Source: Mycosarcoma maydis
Taxonomy: Eukaryota; Basidiomycota; Ustilaginomycetes; Ustilaginales
Direction: 5' to 3'
Length of the DNA stretch: 64,000 nucleotides
NCBI RefSeq assembly: GCF_000328475.2
Contig: NC_026483.1
Coordinates: forward strand, 558,001 to 622,000
The position numbers and the translations under genes are program-made. Positions 1-10,473 of the stretch are shown piece by piece. Numbering within the stretch: the stretch's first letter is position 1; every line of letters starts with the position of its first letter. The notes beneath the pieces were generated by a model. The model was not told the origin of the DNA. It did not search any database and saw only the letters and a list, made by a program, of their open reading frames with translations.

Positions 1-190
1 CACTACGCTTGAGACGCCCCTTGTGCTTACCTGGCAACGCACCTGAACAACACGTAACATACGCTTTGAGCTACCAACAGTAGCTGTTTCGGAGACAGAC
101 CTTTCCCAGAGTCCGGGGCGCCCGACTAGCCGCGGCCGCAAACACGTTCAATACGAGACAAGGCCAGCCGAAACTTGGTAACTCTTAAAA

Positions 191-909
191 ATGGGTCTCA
201 CATTCTCGTCAATGTTGTCCAAGCTGGCATTCTGGAACAAAAATGAGGAGGTCAGGATACTCATGCTCGGGCTCGACAGTGCTGGTAAGACGACGATCTT
301 GTATCGGCTGCAAATTGGCGAGGTGGTCTCTACGATCCCAACGATCGGATTCAATGTAGAAACGGTGACATTTAAGAACATCAAGTTTCAGGTCTGGGAT
401 CTTGGCGGACAAACATCAATTCGGTAAGCTTTGCTTTGTGCTGTTCTCGTCTTTGCAAGTCATGACAGTGCTGACACTGGCTTTCGCGGCGCTCGCCTAT
501 TGCAGACCGTACTGGAGGTGCTATTATGCCAACACAACAGCCATCATCTACGTGATCGACGCTTCGGACATAGAACGACTCGGCACAGCGAAAGCAGAGC
601 TACTCGCTATGCTTTCAGAGGAAGAGCTCAAGGACTCAAAGCTTCTTGTTTTTGCCAACAAGCAGGATCTACCAGGCGCTTTGGACGAAGGGCAGGTCAG
701 CGAGAAGCTCGGGCTGAGCGAGCTCAAGGATCGTCAATGGTCGATACACAAGTGTTGTGCCACCAAAGGCGAAGGTCTGGAAGAGGGTCTTGATTGGTAA
801 GTATGCCGTGCAAGGGAGAATGACTTGGCACTTGTTGATGTAGCTACTGACTTGGTGTTCTCTCTTCTCTCCCGCTCTCAGGCTGGTCAACACATTGCAA
901 AGCAAGTGA
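191..909 (+). CDS. ARL1: ARL1, Arf-like small GTPase (3 exons)
   Basis: Arf-family GTPase expected to act at the trans-Golgi in recruiting golgins and in vesicle tethering. Spliced as 191-423, 506-796 and 882-909 it gives 183 residues, the usual Arl1 length. Visible are an N-terminal MGLTFS with Gly2 for myristoylation, P-loop GLDSAGKT, switch I threonine in IPTIGFN, switch II WDLGGQ and the guanine-specificity NKQD. Intron 1 (82 nt) splits the Arg codon just after the WDLGGQTSI segment. Intron 2 starts GTAAGT and leaves a last exon of only 28 nt encoding the C-terminal WLVNTLQSK. Without splicing the frame stops at once after both exons, so the introns are firmly supported. The distinction between Arl1 and Arf rests on overall resemblance, not on a search. 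Confidence 0.93.
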
Positions 910-1404
910 TCCATTCGAGACCTCCGATACCCATGCAACAATTTTCCAGCACAAACAGCATACTTTTGTTCATTGTTTAAACTTGTTCCAACAGTCTCGC
1001 TCGAGACTCTACATAAGCAAGGCGCGTTTCAATGTACGTCTCGATTCATCTGCGACTCTGGTGGCTCTGACTTGGACGTAGTGTGACCCTGAAAAAGCAT
1101 CCTCCTATACCAATTCTACAAGCTCAAGCATCATGGCAGCGCGTGAGGGCTCACAAGATGGCGTTCAGAATGAGAGAAGAAAGAAGTGCCACCTTTCGTG
1201 TTTTGGACGATGATGTGTGAGCCACCTTGTATTAAATGGAGGCAGACTTGCTTTTGAAAACTGGCAATCGTGAATGTATGGCTGTCGCTCTCAGGCCAGA
1301 TTGTTTTTTTTCCCTAGTTTTACACTCTGAACTGAATCGTTGAATGTTGATTTCTCACCACGCTCGCTCTTACGCCCTTGGCTCTCCTTCAGCACAGGTA
1401 GACA
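910..1404. other. intergenic, ARL1 3' side and promoter of next gene
   Basis: About 500 bases with no convincing open frame. The last 100 bases carry a T-rich run followed by a CT-rich leader before the ATG at 1405. No RNA gene or repeat was seen. Confidence 0.5.
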
Positions 1405-1948
1405 ATGCAGTCGACATCAGCAGCAATCGCAGCAGCAGCCATCTCGGGAGCCGATTTGGGCGCCAAAGCCAACAGCGCCAAAGGGTCGGATTCGGCTGCC
1501 AAGAAGAAGTCTTGTGGAACACTGGGCGATAACGGATTCGATGCTAGTGAGGCCGAGACGTGGATGCGAAACAGATGGAAGGCTGTACACTCGAATTCTT
1601 CCGACAAAAGAATAGCAGAAGCTCGTAAGTGTATTGTACAAGCGAGACAGATCATCGGGTGTGGGCGGCATGCTGATTGACGGATTTTGGTGCGGCCGCT
1701 TGTGATTGATACAGAGAGACCAGAGGTGTATAAAGCACCGCCAGGCTCTGCAGGCTCCGCTTGGGGTCCGAACAAGAGTGAGTTCTTTACTTGGAGACTG
1801 TTGCGAAATGTCGGGCGTTGCAAGCAGCCATCAAGGATGAGAAGGCTGATGACAACTTCTGTTGGGTTTCTGATCACGAGCAGAAACAATCAACGAGAGA
1901 TTCGCAAGCGATCTGCTGAAAGCTTCAACAGCAAGCGCGGCCAGATAA
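1405..1948 (+). CDS. small conserved-looking hypothetical protein (3 exons, 115 aa)
   Basis: Spliced model 1405-1624, 1715-1777 and 1884-1948 gives 348 coding bases, 115 residues. Both introns (90 and 106 nt) begin with GTAAGT or GTGAGT, contain a CTGAT/CTGAC-like branch sequence and end in CAG, and the phases agree across both junctions. The product begins with an Ala-rich stretch (AAIAAAAISGADLGAKA), then has a mixed charged middle (ETWMRNRWKAV), a Pro/Gly segment (PEVYKAPPGSAGSAWGPNK) and a short predicted helix ending in AAR. There are no cysteines clustered, no transmembrane helix and no known domain that I recognise. It could be a small mitochondrial or cytosolic protein; the function is unknown. 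Support comes from splice consistency, not homology. It lies 495 bases downstream of ARL1 on the same strand. Confidence 0.62.
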
Positions 1949-3291
1949 GTGGAATTTATATCAATCGTGAATTCAGTGCTACCTATGCATGTGTTGAGAG
2001 AAGCCTGTTCGTCAAATTGGTGAGGACCGCCTTTGACACAGCAGCAATCGGAACTGAGTAGCGATGGTTGAGGAGGGAGTTGTATCACGGTTCACGGATA
2101 AAAAACAGAATGTTAGATTGAGAGCTCCACATGAGTGAAGGCAGGAAGGACCAACAACCATAGTCAGTCAGCCAAGCCTTTCGAAGACCCTGAAGTGCTT
2201 GGATGAGGGCGAGGCAGATCCATGGACAGCTAGGTGGCCTCATTCGACCGGCTGCTTGAGAGAAGGGAGGGTAGAGTCGAACACGGGAGTTACTGACAAG
2301 AAGAACACGTCATAGACGAGCCGCTCCTCGCCATTCCAGGACATCACACAAAATCAATCCTCACTTGCAGAGCAAGGCTAAGTTGGCGTCAGCTACGTGG
2401 CCATCTGCAGCCGGCAAAGAGATGATGGCATGACAAAGAAAAATGCAAGCTACGTACGAGTGACGAGTGTCGAGTTAGCCTCCAAAAGCTCGCCTTCGCG
2501 TCTCGGCAAATCACGAATACTCTGGGCAAAATGGCTTGTTGCACTGCACAGCACAGCCCACAGGCAAGACTAACGAAAGACCAAAATCAAGTTGAAGCTC
2601 TGCAGCCAAAATCACGAATCAAGCAAGCGCGTTTGCTAACTTAGGTTATTTATTAATCTTTACATATGATCCAGAACACAGCAGACAGACATGAGACACT
2701 TTACCCTCGGCGCGTGACTATTTTCGGCTGAAGTCCATACTCACAACTCACGACTCGTGCCACACGACTGCGACTTTTTACGAGTTGCAATCACGAATCC
2801 CATTCCAAACTTTACTTGAGAGAATAATTCTGTGACTGCCGCTGCAGGGACTCTGCCCAATTGCCCAACCGCCGCGATTTGCGCCGCAGGCTCTGCTCGG
2901 ACCGCATTCGCATTCGCACGTCACGCACTACGCCTCATTGGAATCAACATATTCACAAATCCTCCGTGCTCCACAGTGCACCGCCGCACACCGCCAGGCT
3001 GTCTTCAAGCGGCGGATTCACATTCGGCTCTTAGTTCGTCTTTTGCTTGCGCGTTGACGTGTGAGTGTGTGTTGGCTGCGCACTTTTCCACATATATACT
3101 CAACAACCCACCATACCAAGCCATCTTTGCCTCCTAACCTTTCATTTGGTATTAACATATTTTGGCATCGTCTCTCGTTGACAGCTTGCTATCTTTCCAA
3201 CACTTAAGACTTTCTCATTCCAAACTACCGTTTCGTCGCAGTCCCTCTTTTCTGCGTCGCTACACACCTCGAGAGAAACACTTTTCAACGA
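1949..3291. other. 1.3 kb intergenic region with heptamer repeat copies
   Basis: Upstream region of the Mam3-type gene. It holds three exact copies of AATCACGAAT (2509, 2610, 2789) and an AT-rich patch near 2640-2670. The last 250 bases are C/T-rich, as expected of a 5' leader. Open frames here look like chance readings. Confidence 0.5.
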
Positions 3292-6282
3292 ATGGAGTAT
3301 CCTACCAACGATGGTACCGACTTTGATGATTGTAGAGCCTTAAACCCCCAATACAACAGCAGCACCTGGTCCGCCTGCTCAAACAACCGCCGCCAGTCCT
3401 CTCGCCGTACCACATCCACCTTATCTGCTGCGCTCTCTGCAATCCGACTTGGATCGTCGCTCAACGTCCCTTTCCTCCTCCTCGGCAGCTTCGCCTTCTT
3501 TTTGGCCTTTTGTGCCTCGTCTGCCCAGGCTCGCGTCCTCCCAGCTGCTCTCGATCAATCCCAACCCCTTGGTGACTCTCGTGCCTCGTTCCAGGCTTAC
3601 TCTGACATAGCACACCATGATCGATTCATAGCCCTCGCTCGCCGCGGCAGCGTCCCCAACGCTTCGCCTTCGCATTTTGACTCCACCTCACCTGCTTCCG
3701 CATCCAGTCACGACATTCTACAGTGGATTCGTGACGAGCTCCATGAAACTGATAGCGAAAGCTCCCAGGCATTCCTGAATCAGCTATACCAGCGCCTCTC
3801 CGTTCAGCAGCGCTCTGTTGCCGACGTCGTCCCTTCGCATGTGGCTCCTACGTCCTCGCGCTTCCGCTTCTGGAAGCGTGCAACCTCGGGAGGCAGTGAG
3901 TCTCAATGTCATGAGACCGAGCTTTCCGAGGCCCAAAAGGCAGTTTATGGCATTCTGATTCCCATCCTCGTCGTACTATCTGGTCTGTTTGCCGGTCTCA
4001 CTCTTGGTTACATGTCGCTCGACGAAACCCAATTACAGGTGCTTGCCCTTCAGGGAACGCCCAAGCAGAAGCAATATGCCGAGAAGATCATGCCTATCCG
4101 TAAGGACGGCCATCTCTTGCTCACTACCCTGCTGATCGCCAATATGATCACCAACGAGACGCTGCCCATCATCGCTGACCCTCTACTTGGTGGTGGTGTC
4201 CAGGCCGTTATCGTCAGTATTGTGCTCGTCGTCATCTTCGCCGAACTTATCCCACAGTCTGTCTGCTCTCGATACGGTCTTGCCATTGGTGCCAAGCTGG
4301 CCCCGCTCACGCGCGTCGTCATCATCCTCCTCTGGCCCATCGCCTTCCCCGTATCCCGCGTACTCCACTGGACCCTTGGCCCGCACCATGGTATCGTCTA
4401 CAGGCGATCCGAGCTCAAGGAGCTCGTCAATATGCATGCTGCTACTGCCGGCCGCGGCGATCTTAACAACGACACCGTCACCATTGTTGGCGGTGCACTC
4501 GATCTCCAGGAGAAGGTGGTCAAGCAAGCCATGACGCCCATCGATCAGGTCTTCATGATCTCGATCGAGTCCAAGCTTGGCTACGAGACGCTGCAGCAGA
4601 TTGTCAGCTCCGGCCACTCGCGCATTCCCGTCTACCAAGAGATCGAGATCCCCGTCAACCGTGCCCGTGGAGGCAGCGGCACCTTGACGCCCAACCGAGG
4701 CAGCGGCCTTCTAAATGCACTGAGCCGCAAAGCCAGCAACACGCAAACAAAGGCCTCGTCAGACGACCAGCGCACACTTGATGGCAGTGTCACAACTGAC
4801 AAAGAGTTGCTTCCCGTCAACGCCGAATCTCAGGTTACCACCGTCTCAGCTTCCGTGGCCACGAACGAGAAGTCTGGTACCACGACGATCAAGCGCAAAA
4901 AGATCATCGGTGCACTTCTGGTCAAGCAATGTGTGTTGCTCGATCCCGAAGATGAGACGCCTGTACGCGACATGGTCATCAACGCGCTGCCCACTGTCCC
5001 TGCCGATGAGCCGCTGCTCAATCTCCTCAACGTTTTCCAAGAGGGTCGCTCGCATCTCGCCATTGTCTCTTCGCGCACTCGGCGTTCGTCGCCTGGTTCC
5101 TTTGTCGACCTGGGCAACGAGAATGATCCTCGCAAGACCCAGGCTGTGACCCGATCTGGCACCGCCGCCCGCGTCGAGGATCTCGGCGACATTGATGAGG
5201 AGAAGCAGCTCGACGATTCTACCATCAAAAAGTCGGGCTTTTGGTCGCGCCACTTGCGCCGACACCACCGCCATGCGACCAAGACCAGCTCACAAGACTT
5301 GCCCCCCGAGGCGCTAGGAGAGGATGTCGACGCAGGCGCTGTAGCCACCGAGATGGCACAGCGCGACGTACCCATCGGTATCATCACACTCGAAGATGTG
5401 CTCGAAGAGCTCATCGGCGAGGAGATCCTCGACGAGTACGATTCCGAGGTGGAGCAGAACTTTGCCCAGATCAGTCCTCCTCCCAGTCCTGGTCACAAGG
5501 AAATGATGGACAAGAAGGTCGAGGCGCCCAAAGACGCGGACGAGGTGCAGTTGCCCAGCTCCATTCTCAAGCTGCCCACCAGTCCCAAGATTACGTTGCC
5601 TCGATTCAAGCTTGGTCGTAGTGCCAGCCAGAAGGACACCGACATCGGTGACCTTGCTCCGACCAAAAGCTTGTCAGTACCGCCCACGCCTGTCCTGGAA
5701 AGCAGCGGTGCTGAACTGCCTTCGATCAAAGAAACGCAGCCCAAGAGCGGCAACGCCGGCGTCCATTTTCCCTTTGAGGTAGCTGAGTCGCGCTGCCGCA
5801 CGGACGGCGCCCTTTCGCGTCCAGGCTCACGGCCTGTCTCACCAGGTCCCGGCGCTGTGCTGGCCAGCACGGATGAACAGCCTACGCACGCTGTTCCGCG
5901 CGCCAACAAGCCAGTCGTGATCCGTCACCAGGCTCCCGATGGAACCATCGCCACCGCTATTGTCGCCGAGTCGTTGTTGCGCGGCCGCACTAACGCGCTC
6001 AACACGGAGCGCAGCGCAAGCGGAGACGCCAGCCGAAGCAACACGCCATCTGGAACACGCGTGAGTCGATTCAAGAGCACTCCGTTGCCTGTCAGTGTTC
6101 CGAGCACGCCTGTCACTGCCGCTCCTCCCAGGGGCAGACCGTTTGGCAAATCCGAGATCGGCTCTACCTTCGCTGAAGGAGAGACTGCGACGGCGCCCGT
6201 TGCCAGTCCGGAAGAGCTCGACTCAGATGAGAGGTACAAGCAGCTCGGAAACGGTGACACTGACGAGACTGATACGCTCTGA
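3292..6282 (+). CDS. MAM3: Mam3/CNNM-type membrane protein, DUF21 plus CBS pair
   Basis: A 996-residue integral membrane protein of the ancient conserved domain (CNNM/Mam3) family, linked to Mg2+/metal transport and vacuolar metal homeostasis in other fungi. It has a hydrophobic segment at about 58-75, then the DUF21 transmembrane domain at about 213-365 (GLFAGLTLGYMSLDETQL, then further helices including FAELIPQSVCSRYG). The cytosolic CBS pair at about 413-715 follows. Both CBS repeats are split by long disordered inserts, at about 452-535 and 597-690. The second ends in the typical PIGIITLEDVLEELIGEEI. The remaining 280 residues are Ser/Pro-rich and probably disordered. The ATG at 3292 is the first in frame after a CT-rich leader. 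No intron is needed. Membership is secure; the transported ion is not shown by sequence. Confidence 0.92.
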   Translation: MEYPTNDGTDFDDCRALNPQYNSSTWSACSNNRRQSSRRTTSTLSAALSAIRLGSSLNVPFLLLGSFAFFLAFCASSAQARVLPAALDQSQPLGDSRASFQAYSDIAHHDRFIALARRGSVPNASPSHFDSTSPASASSHDILQWIRDELHETDSESSQAFLNQLYQRLSVQQRSVADVVPSHVAPTSSRFRFWKRATSGGSESQCHETELSEAQKAVYGILIPILVVLSGLFAGLTLGYMSLDETQLQVLALQGTPKQKQYAEKIMPIRKDGHLLLTTLLIANMITNETLPIIADPLLGGGVQAVIVSIVLVVIFAELIPQSVCSRYGLAIGAKLAPLTRVVIILLWPIAFPVSRVLHWTLGPHHGIVYRRSELKELVNMHAATAGRGDLNNDTVTIVGGALDLQEKVVKQAMTPIDQVFMISIESKLGYETLQQIVSSGHSRIPVYQEIEIPVNRARGGSGTLTPNRGSGLLNALSRKASNTQTKASSDDQRTLDGSVTTDKELLPVNAESQVTTVSASVATNEKSGTTTIKRKKIIGALLVKQCVLLDPEDETPVRDMVINALPTVPADEPLLNLLNVFQEGRSHLAIVSSRTRRSSPGSFVDLGNENDPRKTQAVTRSGTAARVEDLGDIDEEKQLDDSTIKKSGFWSRHLRRHHRHATKTSSQDLPPEALGEDVDAGAVATEMAQRDVPIGIITLEDVLEELIGEEILDEYDSEVEQNFAQISPPPSPGHKEMMDKKVEAPKDADEVQLPSSILKLPTSPKITLPRFKLGRSASQKDTDIGDLAPTKSLSVPPTPVLESSGAELPSIKETQPKSGNAGVHFPFEVAESRCRTDGALSRPGSRPVSPGPGAVLASTDEQPTHAVPRANKPVVIRHQAPDGTIATAIVAESLLRGRTNALNTERSASGDASRSNTPSGTRVSRFKSTPLPVSVPSTPVTAAPPRGRPFGKSEIGSTFAEGETATAPVASPEELDSDERYKQLGNGDTDETDTL

Positions 6283-6940
6283 GTAGATGCGCAACTCTCT
6301 GTGCATCTGCCGGCAGCACGAACGCTTTCGTCGTACGCGCCTTAGCCTGGTATGCTCTCGTCTTGCTTCCCTTTTTTTTTCCAAAATAAAAGTTTCGAGT
6401 CCCGCTTCTATTGCCTTGAAATGTGGTGTTGCGCATTCGTCCGTGCTTCCTGTGGAGCCATGGTCCGGATCCACTGCGTCGTCCGAGTGGTAGCGATTCG
6501 TGTTTGAGATACAGCCGTGAGTGTTGGCGGAGGTGAACCGCTATGCTGGCTGTTTTCTTTTCATGGAACTGTGGGGCAAGCAAGATGGCGCCCACGCCGA
6601 TCTATGCGTGTTGGTTGCAGTTCAAGATTTCCCAAAAGTGGGGGCGGAAGTTGTCGATGCGATGATTCACGATTCTTGTTTTTCGCTAGACAGCCGCACT
6701 AAACACCGTCCACGCCTCTCCACACTCAAACGCCAAATAGAAGAATGCTCTGTGTGTCTGGTCGTGCTTTCCGTCTTTTTGTGTTTGTTTTGTTCGAGTC
6801 GCAACGCTCTTTAAAGGTAAGAGTGTCTACGTCTGATCTGCTTTTAAGCAGCAAAGGTTGAGCATCGTCTTCCTGCATCCTCCATCTCATATGCATCTGC
6901 AGATTAGCCAAACCAATAAGCCCACATCTCCGTGTTCAAG
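6283..6940. other. intergenic, Mam3 3' side and ARA2 promoter
   Basis: About 660 bases. A T-tract and AATAAA-like sequence near 6368-6390 could serve 3' end formation of the upstream gene. The small frames here look like chance. Confidence 0.4.
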
Positions 6941-8353
6941 ATGCCGGTTTATCCTTCGGTCGAGCCAAGCAATTCCGACTTTCCACAGCAGCCTGAACTT
7001 GATTCTCTGGTGCAAGATGAACTGCAAGGCGGTCTTGCACCGTGGCGTACATGTGCGATTAATGCACCCGCTAACCTCGCTGGTGGTAGAGGCAATCTAG
7101 CGTCCGATGCGTCCCCACTTGTCTTTGGAGGCGGCGTGTTCGGTCAGGATATGTACAACACCTCTGAAACGTTAGCCTCGGACCTTCCCATTCGAACCGT
7201 TCGCCTAGCCCTCCGTTACGGATTCAACGCGTTCGACACATCTCCATACTACTTTCCGTCTGAATTTACGCTGGGCAACATCTTGCGCCGTCTACAGCCC
7301 GAGTTTCCTCGCGAATCGTACTTCATCATCACAAAGTGCGGAAGGTACGGCCCCGAGAAGGAGCACTTCAACTACACCGCGACCAAGATCGACGAGAGTG
7401 TCAGGGCAAGTTGTAGAAGATTGGGCACCGAGTATGTGGATGTAGCACTTACGCACGATGCCGAGTTTGTATGTGAGAAGGTGGGAAGGAGTCACGATCA
7501 AGGGTGGGAGAGTGGAGTCGTTTCTGGACTCGTGGCTCCAAAAGAGGTGGGTTTGGATTCGAAAGAACAAGTGCTTGCATCTTTGGGTCTAGCAGCGACT
7601 CTCAAAGATGCAAGCAAGGTGCACGGACAGGGCGACGAACAATTCTTGGAAGCGATCAGAACATTGTTCAAGTTGAAAGACGAGGGTGTAGTTCGAAGCG
7701 TTGGTATCTCTGGCTACCCTTTGCCCGTTCTGTTGCGACTATCAAGACTGGTAGCTACCACAGCGCCTTTTCGTCCGCTCGACGTGGTGTTGAGCTACTC
7801 TAACCACTGTCTGCACTCGGACGTGCTGATGGGCTGGAAAGACCTCTTTGCTGCCGATCCTCGTGGAAAGGACGGCGAGGACTCGCTCAAAGAGCTGCAC
7901 TGGAAAGCACCACTTCTGATGAACGGCTCGCCCTTCTCAATGGGACTTTTGACCGACGGCACACCGCCACCATGGCATCCGGCAAGCAACGCCCTCAAAG
8001 CCGCCACCAAGGAAGCTAGCCAAACACTCATTTCTCAAGGTAGCTCGCTCACCCTCACCTCGCTCGCGTACGGCTTCCGCGGATCCGAACTCCCGCATCC
8101 CAGCGGCAACGGTCCACAGCTGAGAACATTGGTGGGTCTGAGCCACCCAGATCATGTGCACAGCGCTGTCGAGGCGTACCGCGTATTGTCGGCCGGAGCT
8201 GCTGAAGCTGGTACAGCGCTCTATCCCGGAAAACAGGAGGACAAGGATGCGAATTTGGCAAAGTACAAGAAGCAGACGCAGAACGAGAAGGTGATTCGCG
8301 AGCTGTTTGCGCAACGTGGGGTGCGCGAGTGGAGTTGGGCTAGCGGTCTTTGA
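6941..8353 (+). CDS. ARA2: aldo-keto reductase, D-arabinose dehydrogenase (Ara2) type
   Basis: Predicted NAD(P)-dependent aldo-keto reductase of 470 residues, close in layout to fungal Ara2, which oxidises D-arabinose to the lactone in D-erythroascorbate synthesis. The catalytic set is visible: Asp99 and Tyr104 in FDTSPYYFPSE, Lys132 in IITKCGRYG and His172 in ALTHDAEFV. The barrel continues with VRSVGISGYPLPVL and the downstream DVVLSYSNHCLH. The start is ATG at 6941; the frame extends nine bases upstream only through a GTG. It is longer than yeast Ara2 by roughly 130 residues, mainly from an N-terminal 60-residue extension and an insert after residue 175. The exact substrate is inferred; a related L-galactose dehydrogenase activity is possible. 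Confidence 0.85.
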   Translation: MPVYPSVEPSNSDFPQQPELDSLVQDELQGGLAPWRTCAINAPANLAGGRGNLASDASPLVFGGGVFGQDMYNTSETLASDLPIRTVRLALRYGFNAFDTSPYYFPSEFTLGNILRRLQPEFPRESYFIITKCGRYGPEKEHFNYTATKIDESVRASCRRLGTEYVDVALTHDAEFVCEKVGRSHDQGWESGVVSGLVAPKEVGLDSKEQVLASLGLAATLKDASKVHGQGDEQFLEAIRTLFKLKDEGVVRSVGISGYPLPVLLRLSRLVATTAPFRPLDVVLSYSNHCLHSDVLMGWKDLFAADPRGKDGEDSLKELHWKAPLLMNGSPFSMGLLTDGTPPPWHPASNALKAATKEASQTLISQGSSLTLTSLAYGFRGSELPHPSGNGPQLRTLVGLSHPDHVHSAVEAYRVLSAGAAEAGTALYPGKQEDKDANLAKYKKQTQNEKVIRELFAQRGVREWSWASGL

Positions 8354-9080
8354 TATTGGACTCATCTTCGAGGGTCGATCATGTATGCACATCTTCACGA
8401 TTCAGTATGAACAGATCGTCAAATGGGGTCTTTTGAGTGCATGAGCTACACAACACATATAGTAGTTACGTGATATGAAGCATGAAGTCACGAGTCACGA
8501 GTCTGAGTGTTGTGGCTGCCGTGAGCGCAGTCACGAGTCACGAGTGAGCAGTGTCCGTGAATGTCAGCGTTACAGGCGTAACACTCTGAAAGAATCACGA
8601 ATCGTGAAACGTGAAACGTCCAAGGCGTGAGGCGTCAGGTGTTGTGTGGAGGCAAATCACGAATCACGAATCGTGAATTGCTCGATCACGGGCCACTGCG
8701 CCTTTGCGAAGAGATTCACGATTGCGGCAGCAGACTGGCAGTAACTTAAATGCGAACGAAGGCCTGGGCGTAGGCCAGCTGACGCGTAACCATCGAGTTT
8801 CCTTTCTGGAAATCGCAGCATCACTTGAACGACCACCGCCATCACCTGTTTACACCTTTCAGTTAGCGACAACGACGACACTACGCACAGCCGAATCTCA
8901 TATTTCCGCAGGTCATCAAGTCCACCGTTGCTCGGCATTGGTACCAAATCGTCATCTCATCACGAAAGCTCTGTTCTCATATCTGCATTGAATTGCGTTC
9001 TGGTCTCCGCCTGCGGTCAATCTAATCTCGAGGAGACGCGTGGATAGCTTGGACAGCTGAAAAGCAAAAGCGGCGACATC
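8354..9080. other. intergenic with dense heptamer repeat cluster
   Basis: About 730 bases between ARA2 and RPN6. Positions 8485-8720 carry many TCACGAG and TCACGAA units, several in tandem (exact AATCACGAAT at 8593, 8655 and 8662). No gene is apparent. Confidence 0.6.
8485..8720. repeat. cluster of TCACGAR heptamers
   Basis: Head-to-tail pairs such as GTCACGAGTCACGAGT near 8487 and 8529, and AATCACGAATCACGAATCG at 8655-8673, with reversed copies interspersed. The same unit recurs between most genes of the window. Confidence 0.8.
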
Positions 9081-10343
9081 ATGACGGTAGCGCAGACAGT
9101 AGCACAGGCTGACGAGGCCATCAAGGCAGGGAACAACCAGGAGGGTGAGCGAATCCTCAAATCAATCCTTACGAATCAGTCGACTTCTACTGACGATGCG
9201 CAGCTCAAGGAGCAAGAAGCCGCGCTCCTACGTCTGGGAGGTCTCTACCGCGATACCCAAAACGCCGAAGCGCTCGCAGAGACCGTGCGTTCCTCACGCA
9301 CATTTATGAGCTCTATCGCCAAGGCCAAGACTGCCAAGCTGGTGCGCACGCTCATCGACTACTTTGAAGGTATCCCCGGTAGCCAGCAAACGCAAATTCA
9401 GGCGACCAAGGAGAACGCCGAGTGGGCCAAGTCGGAAAGGCGTATCTTCCTCAAGCAGAATCTCGAGACCAAACTTATCGGACTCTACTTTGATAGCAAG
9501 AACTACCGCGAGGCGCTGCCATTGATCGATACGCTGTTGCGCGAGCTCAAAAAGCTCGACGACAAGATGATCCTCACCGAAGTTCACCTGCTCGAATCCA
9601 AGGTCAATCATGCCATCTCGAACCTTCCCAAAGCCAAAGCGGCATTGACGTCAGCGAGGACGGCGGCTAACTCGATCTACTGTCCACCTACGCTACAGGC
9701 CCAACTCGACATGCAAGCCGGTGTATTGCACGCGGAAGACAAGGACTACACCACCGCGTATTCGTACTTTTTCGAAACGCTCGAGGGGTTTGCATTGCAG
9801 GAGGATGCAAGAGCACCGCTGGCGTTGAAGTACATGTTGCTGTGCAAGATCATGCTCAACCTGTCAGACGACGTCAACAGCATCATCAGTGGCAAACATG
9901 CAACCAAGTACGCGGGTAGGGACGTGGACGCCATGAAGGCCGTTGCCAAGGCGCACGAGGATCGAAGTCTAGAAGGCTTCGAACAGGCACTTCGTACGTA
10001 CAAGGAGGAACTCTCCAACGACCCTATTGTCAAAAACCACCTATCGGCACTGTACGATACGCTGTTGGAGCAGAATCTGTTGAGGGTGATCGAGCCGTAT
10101 TCCAGGGTCGAGATCGCTCACATTGCCAAGGAGGTGCGACAACCCGTGCGCGAGGTAGAGGTTAAATTGAGCCAAATGATCCTGGACAAGGTCTTCCACG
10201 GCATATTGGACCAGGGCGCAGGTTGTCTGGTCGTCTACGATCAGCCGGTGGAGGATAAGACGTATCAGGTGACACTGGATACGCTCAAACATGTAGGAAA
10301 TGTGATCGACTCACTGTACAAGAAAGCCAACAAGCTATCGTAG
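9081..10343 (+). CDS. RPN6: 26S proteasome lid subunit RPN6
   Basis: A 420-residue intronless protein matching Rpn6/PSMD11, the lid subunit that clamps the 19S lid to the 20S core particle. The first 280 residues are TPR-like helical repeats (LYRDTQNAEALAETVRSSRT, YFDSKNYREALPLIDTLLRE). The PCI domain lies at about 300-395, with the Rpn6 hallmarks RVEIAHIAKEV and KLSQMILDKVFHGILDQGAG, followed by the terminal helix DTLKHVGNVIDSLYKKANKL. Length is close to the family norm (about 420-435). The ATG at 9081 is in good context (ACATCATGA). It converges on the aminotransferase gene, with 130 bases between the stop codons. Confidence 0.96.
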   Translation: MTVAQTVAQADEAIKAGNNQEGERILKSILTNQSTSTDDAQLKEQEAALLRLGGLYRDTQNAEALAETVRSSRTFMSSIAKAKTAKLVRTLIDYFEGIPGSQQTQIQATKENAEWAKSERRIFLKQNLETKLIGLYFDSKNYREALPLIDTLLRELKKLDDKMILTEVHLLESKVNHAISNLPKAKAALTSARTAANSIYCPPTLQAQLDMQAGVLHAEDKDYTTAYSYFFETLEGFALQEDARAPLALKYMLLCKIMLNLSDDVNSIISGKHATKYAGRDVDAMKAVAKAHEDRSLEGFEQALRTYKEELSNDPIVKNHLSALYDTLLEQNLLRVIEPYSRVEIAHIAKEVRQPVREVEVKLSQMILDKVFHGILDQGAGCLVVYDQPVEDKTYQVTLDTLKHVGNVIDSLYKKANKLS

Positions 10344-10473
10344 CTTCCTTACACATACAGTCGCATCACAATGTCAATTCTACACACGTCTCAGACGATA
10401 GGTGATGCGAGCGCAGTTTCGATGCATTGAGTAAGTGTGTATGTTCCCAACGAGCAAGTGGGAGCTGCGCGGA

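Noticed and set aside
2270..2300. Possible tRNA B-box (GTTCGAC on the minus strand)
   Set aside because: The flanking bases do not form a T-stem and no A-box lies at a suitable distance.
4183..5414. Antisense frames within the Mam3-type gene
   Set aside because: Shadows produced by GC-rich third codon positions of a strongly supported gene.
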